Part shown: positions 18,201-26,745 of the stretch, in pieces
Numbering within the stretch: position 1 is the stretch's first letter
How the letters are laid out: every line of letters starts with the position of its first letter
Assembly (NCBI GenBank): GCA_009782565.1
Contig: WRIU01000009.1
Location: 1-64,000 of the forward strand
Length of the DNA: 64,000 nt
Source: Betaproteobacteria bacterium
Lineage (GTDB): Bacteria; Pseudomonadota; Gammaproteobacteria; Burkholderiales; Rhodocyclaceae
Direction: 5' to 3'
Notes under the pieces: generated by a model
Told to the model about the DNA's origin: nothing
Database searches by the model: none
What the model saw: only the letters and a program-made list of their open reading frames with translations
Program-made: the position numbers and the translations under genes

Positions 18201-20855
18201 GCCGGTGGTCGGTTCGTCGAAGAGAAAAAGCAGCCCGCCCTGTTTCTCCACAGGCTTATCCACAGGGTTTTTCGCCGACTTGCCCACAGCTTTTCCACTG
18301 CGCCTCCGCGCGGCTCCGGCCAGATGCCCCGCCAGTTTGAGGCGTTGCGCCTCCCCGCCGGAGAGGGTCGGCACAGGCTGGCCGAGACGCAGGTAATCCA
18401 GCCCGACTTCGGACAATGGCGCGAGCGCGGCCAGTACGCCGGGTTCTTCGGCGAAGCATTGCAGGGCTTCATTCACGGTCATGTCCAGCACGTCGGCGAC
18501 GGATTTTCCGCGCCAGCGCAGTTCGAGCACTTCCGGGCGGTAGCGTTTTCCTTCGCAATCCGGGCAGCGCAGCCAGACATCCGAAAGAAACTGCATTTCG
18601 ACATGCTCGAAGCCCGACCCCGAACAAGCGGGGCAGCGGCCATGTCCGGCGTTGAAGCTGAACGTACCCGGCCCATAGCCGCGCTGTCGTGCTTCCGGCA
18701 GGGCGGCGAACAACTGGCGGATAGCGTCCCAGGCTCCGACGTAGCTCACGGGATTGGAACGCGAGCTTTTGCCGATAGGGGACTGATCGACCATGACGAC
18801 GCCGGAGAGGGATTCCAGCCCGTCGATTTTCTCGAACGTCCCGGTAGGCGTTTCGATGGTTTGGCCGAAGTGCCGCGCCAGCGCCGGATAGAGCACGTCG
18901 CCGATCAACGTGGATTTGCCTGATCCGGACACGCCCGTGAGGCACACGAGCCGCTGCAACGGGAAAGCTGTCGTGAGGGAGCGCAGATTGTGTTCGCGCG
19001 CGCCGGTGAGGGTCAGACGGGGCGAGCGCGCATCCACCGGCCGCGCGCGGCGGACGCTCGCAATGTTTTTTTCTCCCGAAAGCCACGGCCCCGTGATGGA
19101 ACGGCGATTGGCGGCAATTTCCGATGGCGTTCCGCGCGCGACGAGTTCGCCGCCGCGCTCGCCCGCGCCGGGACCGATTTCGAGCAGTTCGTCCGCAGAT
19201 AACATCACTTTAGGGTCATGTTCGACGACGATCAGCGTATTTCCGGCGTCGCGCAGCCGGGTCATCGTCTTGATGATGCGTCCAATGTCTCGCGGATGCA
19301 GGCCGATCGAAGGCTCATCGAGCACGAACAGGGTGTTGACGAGCGAAGCCCCCAGCGCACCGGTAAGGTTGATCCGCTGGACTTCACCGCCGGAGAGCGT
19401 GCGCGATTGGCGGTCCAAGGTCAGGTAGCCTAGGCCGACATCGGCGAGGTAATCGAGCCGGCTGCGGATTTCGTTCAATATCAATGAACCGGCTTCATCG
19501 GACAGCGCGGGCAGGGTCAAGCCCATAAACCGTTCGCGCAGCTTCGTGACCGGCAGCGCCATCAGTTCGTAGATGGCCAGCCCCGCCCCGACCACCCCGT
19601 CGGAGGGGAATGGAAGCCGCCATAGCAGGGCGTCGGGCTTGAGCCGCGCGCCGTGGCAGGCGGGGCATTCGGTGTAACTGCGGTAGCGCGACAGCAGCAC
19701 ACGGATGTGCATCTTGTAGGACTTGCTTTCCAGCCAATCGAAGAAATGCCGCACCCCGTACCAGTAGCGCGGCCAGGAAGAAGACCAGCTTTTCCATTTC
19801 TCGTCGCCTTCAAGCACCCAGCGGCGGTGCTCTAACGGCAGGTCGCGGAAAGGTATATCGACGGCAACGCCGTATTTCGGAGCCATCCGCATCATGTCGT
19901 CCTGGCATTCGCGGAAACTCTGCGTTTGCCAGGGCTTGACCGCGCCTTCGGCCAGGGTTTTCGATTCATCCGGCACGACAAGGCTGAAATCCACCCCGAT
20001 CACCCGTCCGAAGCCCCGGCAGGTTTCGCATGCGCCAATCGGGGAGTTGAACGAGAAGAGGCCCGGCGTCGGGTCGCTATAAGCAATGTCGCATTCGGCG
20101 CAGTGCAGCCCGGTGGAATAGAGCCATGCCTCGCCGCCATCGCCCTCCCCGGCAAAAACCGTTATCCGGCCTTGCCCGCGTTGCAGGGCGGCTTCCAAAG
20201 CCTCGGCTACGCGGCCAGGGTCGGCAGAAGCCAGCCGGAAACGGTCTTGCACCACCTGCAATACGTCCCCCCCTGACCCCGTCTGGCGCATATGGACGCG
20301 GGTATAGCCCTGGGCGGCAAGCAGCGCGGCCACTTCTTCGGCGGTGAAATTTCCCGGGACGGCGAGAGGGAAGCAGATTGCCAGCCGGGGATCGTCCGCC
20401 CCGGCGGCGCGTTTGGCGAGATCAGCTGCGATGCCCGCCGGGGTATCGCGCCGTACCGGCTTGCCGCAACCCCGGCAATGCAGGCGGGCGGCGCGGGCAT
20501 AGAGCAGCTTGAAGCAGTCGGCCAACTCGGTCATCGTTCCCACTGTGGAACGCGAAGTCCGCACCTGCCCGGACTGGTCGATGGCGATGGCGGGCGGCAC
20601 ACCTTCGATGCGCTCGACGCGGGGCTTGTCCATGCGCTCCAGGAACTGGCGCGCGTAGGGCGAAAAGGTTTCGACGTACCGGCGCTGCCCCTCGGCGTAA
20701 AGGGTATCGAACACCAGCGAGGATTTTCCGGAACCGGAGACGCCGGTAACGACCAGAAGACGGTTCAGGGGCAAATCCAGCGACAGATCGCGCAGATTAT
20801 TCTGGCGCGCGCCGTGGATGCGGATATCTTTCGATTTTGTCGCCGAGTTTGGCAA
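15246..20855 (-). CDS. uvrA: tandem double-length excinuclease ABC subunit A (UvrA-UvrA fusion)
   Basis: At 1869 residues this is twice the normal UvrA (about 940). It contains four P-loops (VSGSGKSS at 38-45, then SGSGKST near 640, 1017 and 1530) and four LSGGE signatures. Zinc modules are visible in both halves: CAEC...CETC, CPAC...CPDC, CPSC...CTKC and CPVC...CEAC. UvrA is the damage-recognition ATPase of nucleotide excision repair. Tandem UvrAs are known in betaproteobacteria; a canonical single uvrA usually exists elsewhere and is not in this window. A lysine- and proline-rich linker (KNPVDKPVEKQ) sits in front of the second ATPase site of the first half. Two bases separate it from the convergently oriented operon partner dcm upstream. 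Confidence 0.93.
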   Translation of the reverse strand: MPNSATKSKDIRIHGARQNNLRDLSLDLPLNRLLVVTGVSGSGKSSLVFDTLYAEGQRRYVETFSPYARQFLERMDKPRVERIEGVPPAIAIDQSGQVRTSRSTVGTMTELADCFKLLYARAARLHCRGCGKPVRRDTPAGIAADLAKRAAGADDPRLAICFPLAVPGNFTAEEVAALLAAQGYTRVHMRQTGSGGDVLQVVQDRFRLASADPGRVAEALEAALQRGQGRITVFAGEGDGGEAWLYSTGLHCAECDIAYSDPTPGLFSFNSPIGACETCRGFGRVIGVDFSLVVPDESKTLAEGAVKPWQTQSFRECQDDMMRMAPKYGVAVDIPFRDLPLEHRRWVLEGDEKWKSWSSSWPRYWYGVRHFFDWLESKSYKMHIRVLLSRYRSYTECPACHGARLKPDALLWRLPFPSDGVVGAGLAIYELMALPVTKLRERFMGLTLPALSDEAGSLILNEIRSRLDYLADVGLGYLTLDRQSRTLSGGEVQRINLTGALGASLVNTLFVLDEPSIGLHPRDIGRIIKTMTRLRDAGNTLIVVEHDPKVMLSADELLEIGPGAGERGGELVARGTPSEIAANRRSITGPWLSGEKNIASVRRARPVDARSPRLTLTGAREHNLRSLTTAFPLQRLVCLTGVSGSGKSTLIGDVLYPALARHFGQTIETPTGTFEKIDGLESLSGVVMVDQSPIGKSSRSNPVSYVGAWDAIRQLFAALPEARQRGYGPGTFSFNAGHGRCPACSGSGFEHVEMQFLSDVWLRCPDCEGKRYRPEVLELRWRGKSVADVLDMTVNEALQCFAEEPGVLAALAPLSEVGLDYLRLGQPVPTLSGGEAQRLKLAGHLAGAARRRSGKAVGKSAKNPVDKPVEKQGGLLFLFDEPTTGLHFEDVAVLLKAFDKLLADGHSLIVIEHNLDLIVCADWVIDLGPEGGEDGGQLVAEGSPQTLIHHPSSHTGAALREHAAALDRNRNAARRVAEPPAPWRVQAAQTIDIFHAREHNLKNISASIPRQRLTVVTGLSGSGKSTLAFDIVFGEGQRRYLESLNAYARQFVQPARRPDVDSLTGIPPAVAIEQRTSRGGYKSTVATLTEIAPFLRLLYAKLGIQYCPDCRTAVKPQSFEAIVAQIMRDFRGFSIEVLAPLVIGRKGLYNDLAKWARSKGIEQLRVDGVYLPTAKWPRLDRYKEHDIELPLGMAVARPENEPLLRDFVRDALEHGKGVLRVLKLGEVGAVPTVFSTLRACPSCGTSFPEHDPKLFSWNARHGWCTKCFGTGLKTAARIQDPDQLDLGNVEGLIRQDETCPACAGARLNPVARAVRFRERALHELMNLTIERAAAFFEALEPDEREAGIARDLLNEIRGRLDFLRRVGLGYLALDRSAPTLSGGEAQRIRLAAQLGSNLRGVCYVLDEPTIGLHPRDNRLLLDTLEALRDRGNTLVVVEHDVETIHRADHIIDLGPGAGVRGGEIVATGTLDEIIKAPASVTGQRLRAPMTHPIRPRRPVEDAHPALWVMGASLHNLKEIAVRVPLARLSVVSGVSGSGKSTLARDVLHANLRVLLGDPKIADAPDGVAGCREISGWQQVGRVLEVDQTPIGKTPRSCPATYVGFWDAIRKLFADTLEARGHGWNAARFSFNTGAGRCPVCDGAGQTTVEMNFLPDVKTLCEACSGARFNPETLLVHWRGKSAAEVLAMEVDEAAEFFAAHPSIAHPLQLLREVGLGYLTLGQPSPTLSGGEAQRIKLVTELARVRPVPGEAADKGMPLPPHRHTLYVLDEPTVGLHMADVEKLIRVLHRLTEAGHTVLVIEHDLDVIAEADWLIDLGPEGGEHGGQLVAEGTPEAVMATKGSHTGRYLKEFLAGRQSHKPRGASSEGQN

Positions 20856-20857
20856 AG

Positions 20858-22111
20858 TTAGTTAAATAACGACGCTTGAACAGGTTCGATCCTCATCACC
20901 GGTACTGCCTCCTCCATATCCTGCTCAGGTTTTTTCCTAAGCATGGCTACGAGGCAGCGCCCAATGTGATACCCCAAATTGACCGGCACGGCGTTACCGA
21001 TCTGTTTATATTGTGCGCCTAGCGAACCCTCGAATTCCCACTCATCCGGGAAGGTTTGTAACCGGGCATACTCCCTGACCGCCAGCGGGCGGGTCTCCTC
21101 TGGGTGGCAGCGTTCGGTCTGTTTTTGTGCAGGGGCACATGTCAGGGTCAGCGAGGGCTCATCCCATGCCAACCGTCGAGCCATGCCGGTCTTGCCGCCC
21201 GACAGATGGTAGCTCCCCTTTAGGTACTCCCTCTGTAAGTCTTCTGGTAGGTCGCGCCAGTAACCACCAGGCGGAACGAGCCCGAGTATCTCTTTTTTGC
21301 GTTCAGAGTATTTCTGATAGGGTGAATCAGGAACGCCATCCAATGCTTCACGCAAAGAGACCGTGTAGTCGCGCTCTTTCGGGAAAAAGATGGGTAAATC
21401 GAGGTCTTTCCTGATACCGATGATGAAAAGCCGTTCGCGTTTTTGCGGCACGTCGAGGTATTGCGCGCGCAACACGCGGTATGCAACCCGGTAACCGAGG
21501 CCGTCGAGGATGCCGATCATTGTCTGTAGCGTCCTGCCATTATCGTGAACGACAAGGCCACGGACATTTTCGCCAAGAGCAATCTTCGGCTGCGTCTCTT
21601 TGATGCAGCGCGCAAGTTCGTAGAAGAGGGTCCCACGAGCGTCCTCAAACCCAAGCTGGTTCCCTGCGTAGCTAAACGCTTGGCAGGGGAAGCCGCCTGC
21701 AACGAGGTCGACCTTGTTTCCATATGGGGTAAAATCTACCAGTGCGGCATCCTGGCACATCACGTTCCAGTCCGGGCGGTTCCACTTGAGCGTCCCCGCC
21801 GCATACTTGTCGAATTCGACGAGGTGCTGGTGGTCAAACCCGGCGTTTTCGAGGCCTAGCGCGAGGCCTCCTGCGCCCGCGAATAGCTCGATAGATTTGT
21901 AGCCGTAACGTTTTTCTGATTTAAGTATCTCAAACTTGTGCTCAAAGTTACCGCCGACATATTTGTTGTGGGCTCGCTGAAGTTCCCTTTCGTCGAATAC
22001 GCGGTTGTTCCTACGGTCACGCCCCCCCTTGATGAGTCCCTTTTTTTCCCATCGCCGGATTGTGTCAATCGAAATGCCAAGCTTCGATGCCGCTTCAGAT
22101 ACGGTAATCAC
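20858..22111 (-). CDS. dcm: DNA cytosine C5-methyltransferase with MerR-like N-terminal HTH
   Basis: Residues 2-50 form a MerR-type helix-turn-helix (SEAASKLGISIDTIRRWEKK then a wing). The methylase follows: motif I FAGAGG at 77-82, catalytic PCQ at 142-144 and ENV at 181-183, with a target-recognition region and motifs IX-X towards residue 380. The total of 417 residues fits a C5-methylase plus a DNA-binding head. The head may let the enzyme repress its own promoter, as other C5-methylases with N-terminal HTHs do. The vsr gene is divergent across 150 bases and the nuclease gene lies beyond. It ends two bases before uvrA starts. Confidence 0.92.
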   Translation of the reverse strand: MITVSEAASKLGISIDTIRRWEKKGLIKGGRDRRNNRVFDERELQRAHNKYVGGNFEHKFEILKSEKRYGYKSIELFAGAGGLALGLENAGFDHQHLVEFDKYAAGTLKWNRPDWNVMCQDAALVDFTPYGNKVDLVAGGFPCQAFSYAGNQLGFEDARGTLFYELARCIKETQPKIALGENVRGLVVHDNGRTLQTMIGILDGLGYRVAYRVLRAQYLDVPQKRERLFIIGIRKDLDLPIFFPKERDYTVSLREALDGVPDSPYQKYSERKKEILGLVPPGGYWRDLPEDLQREYLKGSYHLSGGKTGMARRLAWDEPSLTLTCAPAQKQTERCHPEETRPLAVREYARLQTFPDEWEFEGSLGAQYKQIGNAVPVNLGYHIGRCLVAMLRKKPEQDMEEAVPVMRIEPVQASLFN

Positions 22112-22135
22112 GCCTTCCCTCAGATAATCAATAAA

Positions 22136-22161
22136 GTAACCAATGCGTATGCACAGGTTAC
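22136..22161. promoter_or_regulatory. inverted repeat, candidate operator for the dcm-vsr divergent promoter
   Basis: GTAACC (22136-22141) and GGTTAC (22156-22161) form a perfect inverted repeat with a 14-base spacer, starting 25 bases upstream of the dcm start. The second arm sits in the palindrome AGGTtACCT. Position and symmetry fit an operator for the MerR-like head of the methylase; binding is not demonstrated. Confidence 0.4.
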
Positions 22162-22261
22162 CTCATAACTTGGCCCTGTCAACGATATTTTCTACAATCT
22201 TCATCTGACCGTTGCGCGGATTCGGCACCGTTGGCGGCATATGAAACATTGAGCGAGATAC

Positions 22262-22741
22262 ATGAGCAAATCACCAACAACCAATGATGTGAGGCGGCGA
22301 TATGTTATGAGCCGTATCCGCAGCAAGGACACGGCGATTGAGGTCATGCTCCGCAAGGCGCTCTGGCGTGAAGGGGTACGCTACCGGAAAAATGACAGGC
22401 GGTTTCCTGGTTCACCGGACATCATTATCCAGAAGTTTCAAATCGCGGTGTTTTGCGACGGTGAGTTTTGGCACGGAAAAAATTGGGACGCCAAGAAACC
22501 CAGGCTCCGGAGCAATCGGGATTACTGGATAGCGAAAATTGAACGCAACATGCGCCGTGACCATGAAACTGACCGGCGGTTAAAAATACTTGGCTGGACG
22601 GTCATCCGGTTCTGGGGCAGCGAAATCCGCAAGAACCTTACGGCTTGCGTGGATGAAGTAAAGGACGCGATATTCCAGGTTCAGTTGGATTCTTATGACG
22701 ATGCTGAAGGGCTTGAGAAGCCGTTGGTAACGTTCTATTAG
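22262..22741 (+). CDS. vsr: very short patch repair endonuclease
   Basis: Vsr nicks DNA at T:G mismatches that arise when 5-methylcytosine deaminates. The 159-residue protein (E. coli Vsr is 156) starts its core with RRRYVMSRIRSKDTAIE, then has the catalytic SPDIII and FCDGEFWHG segments and a late GWTVIRFWGSEI. It partners the divergent cytosine methylase, protecting the methylated sites from mutation. Confidence 0.95.
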   Translation: MSKSPTTNDVRRRYVMSRIRSKDTAIEVMLRKALWREGVRYRKNDRRFPGSPDIIIQKFQIAVFCDGEFWHGKNWDAKKPRLRSNRDYWIAKIERNMRRDHETDRRLKILGWTVIRFWGSEIRKNLTACVDEVKDAIFQVQLDSYDDAEGLEKPLVTFY

Positions 22742-22764
22742 TGTATTCCACTCAAATGCAAGAG

Positions 22765-23481
22765 TTAATTTATATACTGATATGACTCTATTTCATTAGC
22801 CAATTTTTGGATTGCGTCATTCAGTAAGGAAACCCCGTTTTCCCCAAGCGCTACCTCTCCAAAAGCCCCTATCAAATCTGAGTAAAAGTTCTCCTCGCCA
22901 GTAAGGCTATGCCAAAACTTTTTCCCAGGGTATACCAGATAATCTTTCGCTAATGTCCTATACATACCGGACAATTCCCCCTCTTCACCATATATGGTTC
23001 CGACGATACAGTCCCTTGAAACGTTGAATTCCTTGTCTTGATTTGTCTTGGCGAGCCTACTAGCATTCTTGAAATGATCCGATACAGTTTTTATGTCGTC
23101 TTTGTTTATACAGTTTGGGCCAGCCTTAAGTTGACAATATTTATGTCGCATATCATCAAGATGATCATTGAATTCCACATCTATGCCTGAAACCTTAGAG
23201 CCGTTCGCCGACAGGACTTTGCTGCAAAAATGCTGCATTTGCGTACCAAAAATAGTTGTTATAGAAGTCCCTAAAACCCTTGGATACAAAAGTGCCTTTG
23301 CAACACTCTCAGGTTTGGCATTGCCGAATGCAAAATTGGATAGGTAATGCCTTAGAAAGGGATTCACATTGAACGACGACAGGGTGATTTCTTCAAGATT
23401 TTTCTTATGAGCGGCAACAACTTTTTCCTTAAAGAAGCGTTTTGCATTATCCAGGATATCCAATTTTCTCTTTTCGTCCAT
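22765..23481 (-). CDS. type II restriction endonuclease, EcoO109I/PmeII-like (PD-(D/E)XK)
   Basis: The 238-residue protein resembles R.EcoO109I-like enzymes in the order of its motifs: NPFLRHYL near the N-terminus, YPRVLGTS, an acidic GIDVEF, the catalytic CQLKAG and the late YPGKKFWHSLTG. GIDVEF plus QLK fits a PD-(D/E)XK site. I chose the ATG at 23481, which has GGGAG eight bases upstream, over the longer frame from 23544. The gene is AT-rich compared with efp next to it. With the cytosine methylase and vsr it completes a restriction-modification locus. The recognition site cannot be read here. Confidence 0.75.
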   Translation of the reverse strand: MDEKRKLDILDNAKRFFKEKVVAAHKKNLEEITLSSFNVNPFLRHYLSNFAFGNAKPESVAKALLYPRVLGTSITTIFGTQMQHFCSKVLSANGSKVSGIDVEFNDHLDDMRHKYCQLKAGPNCINKDDIKTVSDHFKNASRLAKTNQDKEFNVSRDCIVGTIYGEEGELSGMYRTLAKDYLVYPGKKFWHSLTGEENFYSDLIGAFGEVALGENGVSLLNDAIQKLANEIESYQYIN

Positions 23482-23605
23482 AGCTATTCTCCCGATGCGG
23501 AATTTTTTATCCATTCCAGATAAGGCATAATATTCCCTTTCCACGGAGTCAAACGGGAGCCTTCCGGCTCCCGAAGAATGCGGGTTTGTCCAGCTTACCG
23601 CAGAG

Positions 23606-24163
23606 TTACTTCACGCGGTTACGATATTCGTCAGTGCGGGTGTCGATCTCGATCTTGTCGCCGATTTCGACGAAGGCGGGAACCTGCAACTCAAACCCAG
23701 TGGTGATCCGCGCCGGTTTCATGACCTTGCCGGAAGTATCGCCCTTGACCGCCGGTTCGGTGTAGGTGACTTCGCGCACGACGCTGTTGGGCAATTCCAC
23801 CGAAATGGCCTTGCCGTTGTAGAACACCACTTCACAGGTCAACCCATCTTCGAGGTACTTGAGGGCGTCGGTCATGTTCTCCGCCTCAACCTCGTACTGG
23901 TTGTATTCGGCATCCATGAACACATACATCGGGTCGGCAAAGTAGGAATAACTCACTTCCCTACGGTCGAGAACGACGATCTCGAATTTGTCGTCGGCTT
24001 TGTACACGGATTCCGTCGGCGTGCCAGTCAGCAGGTTTTTGAGCTTCATCTTCACAACGGCAGCGTTGCGGCCTGACTTGTTGTATTCGGCTTTCTGCAC
24101 GATCAACGGATCGTTGCCAACCATGATGACGTTGCCGGAGCGGAGTTCTTGCGCGGTTTTCAT
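23606..24163 (-). CDS. efp: translation elongation factor P
   Basis: EF-P relieves ribosome stalling at polyproline. The 185-residue protein has the expected three-domain length. The tip residue of domain I, in [10 protein letters not shown], is arginine at position 32, which marks the rhamnosylated EF-P branch rather than the lysylated one. The earP gene that modifies it is immediately upstream on the same strand, 12 bases away. Confidence 0.97.
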   Translation of the reverse strand: MKTAQELRSGNVIMVGNDPLIVQKAEYNKSGRNAAVVKMKLKNLLTGTPTESVYKADDKFEIVVLDRREVSYSYFADPMYVFMDAEYNQYEVEAENMTDALKYLEDGLTCEVVFYNGKAISVELPNSVVREVTYTEPAVKGDTSGKVMKPARITTGFELQVPAFVEIGDKIEIDTRTDEYRNRVK

Positions 24164-24175
24164 GCTGTGATGTCC

Positions 24176-25357
24176 CTAATCGGGCGGGTTGCCCAATCCA
24201 TCAAAATTTTGGAGAGGCGGGATTTTATCCAGTTTCTTAAAGGATGTGTCGACAAACTGCCAGAATGTTGTCACAAGGCTGGGCCGCCCGGCCAGAGCGG
24301 CACACCAACTGCGCGCATGATTTTCCAGTTCAGGCAAGGCATGCACGAAGGCAGGCCAGGCCGCTACCGTATCCCCGCGCCCGTTCCAGGCTCGCCAGAA
24401 CGCAATGAGCGCGTTAGCGGCATCGGTTCGCAAACCGGCGCTGTACAGCGCAAGAAATGCATCAAGCTTGACGAAATGCGCGCCGTCCTTTTGCGGGTAG
24501 ATGTTCCATACGAAGGGCCGCGCCGCCCATTGCGCGCGCACAAAAGAATCTTCCCCTCGCACCAGGTTGAGGTCGCAACGCCACAGCAGCGCATCAAAAC
24601 CTTCCTGATCTGTGAACGGCAGAGCAACGACGCGCAACGCGCCGCGCCGGACTTCCTCGCCAAGCGGCAAGGCTATACCGAGCACCCTTTCCAGCCCGGC
24701 CAGCGAGCGCCCTTCGGGCACTAACAGCAATATCGGACGTTCTCCCTCTTCCCAGTAATGCAACAATTCCGCAAGCTCGAAAGGCTCATAGCCGAAAAGC
24801 GACACCACCAGGGCGTCTTCGCGAAGTGGCTCTCGTGTAAATGCGCGCAGCCAATCGGCACGGCTCTGCGCCTCCAGCATCCGGTCGCGCCGGTACAGGA
24901 GGCCTTCTTCCAGAATCAGGCCACCTGTACCTTCCAGGAATCCCGGAAAGAGGAAGGTCTTGGTGAGAGGCCATTCCGGGTGAGGCGAAGACAATCCATG
25001 ACATCCAAGAACCCACTCCTCGGCGGACAGGTATTCGAGATTGACCCATATTGGCGGCCTTTTTCTTTCCGCCATCGCCCGTTCATGTTCCTTCGGCAGA
25101 TCGCAGCTAAACGCCTCGATCACTACATCGGCAGGTTCTTCCATCGGGAAAGGATTCGCCCAGCGCCGCAGTTCGACCCCGGCAACCCTGGCTCCATCAC
25201 TGACAGCCTGAGGGCACACCCTGGAGAGGGTTTTCCAGTCATCCACCCAAAGCCGGACATCAACCCCATGTTCAGCCACCAGTGCACACGCCAATCGCCA
25301 GCACACGCCAACATCCCCGTAGTTATCAACGGCCCGGCAAAAAATTTCCCACTTCAT
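24176..25357 (-). CDS. earP: EF-P arginine rhamnosyltransferase
   Basis: EarP transfers L-rhamnose from dTDP-rhamnose to Arg32 of EF-P. The protein of 393 residues starts MKWEIFCRAVDNYGDVGV, containing the two N-terminal aspartates of the family, and has the C-terminal sugar-nucleotide site with GEDSFVRAQWA and PFVWNIYPQ. An in-frame start eight codons further upstream is possible. It is adjacent to efp, as in other betaproteobacteria and pseudomonads. Confidence 0.95.
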   Translation of the reverse strand: MKWEIFCRAVDNYGDVGVCWRLACALVAEHGVDVRLWVDDWKTLSRVCPQAVSDGARVAGVELRRWANPFPMEEPADVVIEAFSCDLPKEHERAMAERKRPPIWVNLEYLSAEEWVLGCHGLSSPHPEWPLTKTFLFPGFLEGTGGLILEEGLLYRRDRMLEAQSRADWLRAFTREPLREDALVVSLFGYEPFELAELLHYWEEGERPILLLVPEGRSLAGLERVLGIALPLGEEVRRGALRVVALPFTDQEGFDALLWRCDLNLVRGEDSFVRAQWAARPFVWNIYPQKDGAHFVKLDAFLALYSAGLRTDAANALIAFWRAWNGRGDTVAAWPAFVHALPELENHARSWCAALAGRPSLVTTFWQFVDTSFKKLDKIPPLQNFDGLGNPPD

Positions 25358-25414
25358 CTGGCTACCGGAAACAGGCTTCATCTTGATAAATCAGTGAACG
25401 AACAGGGAGAACCA

Positions 25415-25547
25415 TGTGGATAACGCGCCCTTCCTTCTGAGAGGCAAAAAGTACTGACATTCCCCGCACACTGGCCAAGAGTGCTTATCAACAGCTTGCC
25501 CAGTGCAAAAAATGGCGACGCAGCAAGGGACGTATGGTTTATCCACA
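25415..25547. promoter_or_regulatory. cluster of DnaA-box-like sites upstream of rdgC
   Basis: TGTGGATAA at 25415-25423 is a perfect DnaA box on the minus strand, TTATCCACA at 25539-25547 is perfect on the plus strand and TTATCAACA at 25485-25493 differs at one base. An AT-rich stretch (25560-25612) follows. The gap 25358-25764 between divergent earP and rdgC holds no gene otherwise. It could be a DnaA-binding locus or an origin-like element; dnaA itself is not in the window. Confidence 0.45.
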
Positions 25548-25764
25548 GGAAACGGCCTGTTGTATACATAAACTTCTTTTATAAATTAAACAGTTATAAA
25601 AACAGAAGGACAACATTGCTGTTCCCATGGAAGATCGTTGAAAGTTACTTTTTCTGCTGTAGGAAACCGTTAAAATGCGCGGTTCCTCTACAGACTATCT
25701 GCCCGTTAAAGTTCTTTCGGTGGATTTTCTCATCCCAAAAATTGCATTAACAAGGAATATTTTT

Positions 25765-26655
25765 ATGTGGTTCAGGAACCTTCAGCCTTACCGCCTTCCG
25801 GCAGGGTGGGGAATCACTTCCGTACAGCTTGAAGCATGCCTGAATGCCCGCTCACTTCAACCGTGCGGCAGTCAGGACATGGAATCGCGTGGTTGGGTAT
25901 CGCCTTGTGGTGACGGTGCCCTGTTGCATGCGGTCGGGGGGCAATGGTTGATTGCGCTTGGCGTGGAGTCGCGCCTGTTGCCAGCTTCGGTGGTGCGGCA
26001 GGAGGCGGAGGTTCGTGCGGCAATGCTTACCGAGAAGCAAGGTTACAAGCCGGGGCGTGGGCAGATGAAAGAACTGCGCGAACAAGTCGCCCAGGAATTG
26101 CTGCCTCGTGCCTTCATCCGCCAGCGCCGTACCTGGGTGTGGATTGACCCGGTGAATGGTTGGCTTGGCATCGACGCATCGAGTGCGGCGCGAGCTGAGG
26201 AGGCGCTTGAATGCCTGCGTCAGACCCTCGATGATTTTCCGCTTGCGCTGTTACGCCCAGCCCGCTCACCCAGTTCGGCGATGGCCGATTGGCTGGCGGG
26301 CGAAGCGCCCTCAGGTTTTACTGTCGATCAGGATTGCGAATTGCGCTCGGTCAGTGAAGAGAAGGCAACGGTGCGTTATGCCCGCCATCCGCTCGATGGC
26401 AGCGAAATCAAAAACCATCTTGCCGCCGGAAAGATGCCTACCCGTCTGGCGCTGACGTTCAATGACCGGGTGAGTTTCGTGCTGACGGAAAAACTCGAAC
26501 TCAAGCGCTTCGATTTTCTCGATACGGTGCGGGAAGAACTCGGCAACGAGGATGATGCTGAAGCTTTGTTTGATGCGGAATTTGCCTTGATGACCGGCGA
26601 GCTTTTACGTTTGTTGCCTGTGTTGGTTGAGGTACTTGGCGGGGAGTTGAACTGA
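25765..26655 (+). CDS. rdgC: recombination-associated protein RdgC
   Basis: RdgC is a ring-shaped DNA-binding protein that limits RecA loading and was found to matter for recombination-dependent growth. The protein is 296 residues (E. coli 303) from the MWFRNLQPYRL start, the conserved beginning. An upstream in-frame start would add 30 poor residues. It stands alone, divergent from earP across the region with DnaA-like boxes. Confidence 0.95.
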   Translation: MWFRNLQPYRLPAGWGITSVQLEACLNARSLQPCGSQDMESRGWVSPCGDGALLHAVGGQWLIALGVESRLLPASVVRQEAEVRAAMLTEKQGYKPGRGQMKELREQVAQELLPRAFIRQRRTWVWIDPVNGWLGIDASSAARAEEALECLRQTLDDFPLALLRPARSPSSAMADWLAGEAPSGFTVDQDCELRSVSEEKATVRYARHPLDGSEIKNHLAAGKMPTRLALTFNDRVSFVLTEKLELKRFDFLDTVREELGNEDDAEALFDAEFALMTGELLRLLPVLVEVLGGELN

Positions 26656-26745
26656 TTTTGTTCTTCTTCCGCATAGGCGGTATGGCCTGTGCCGCACTGC
26701 CACTCATTGCGGAAATTAAACCCGAAGCATATTCAGGAACGAAGG

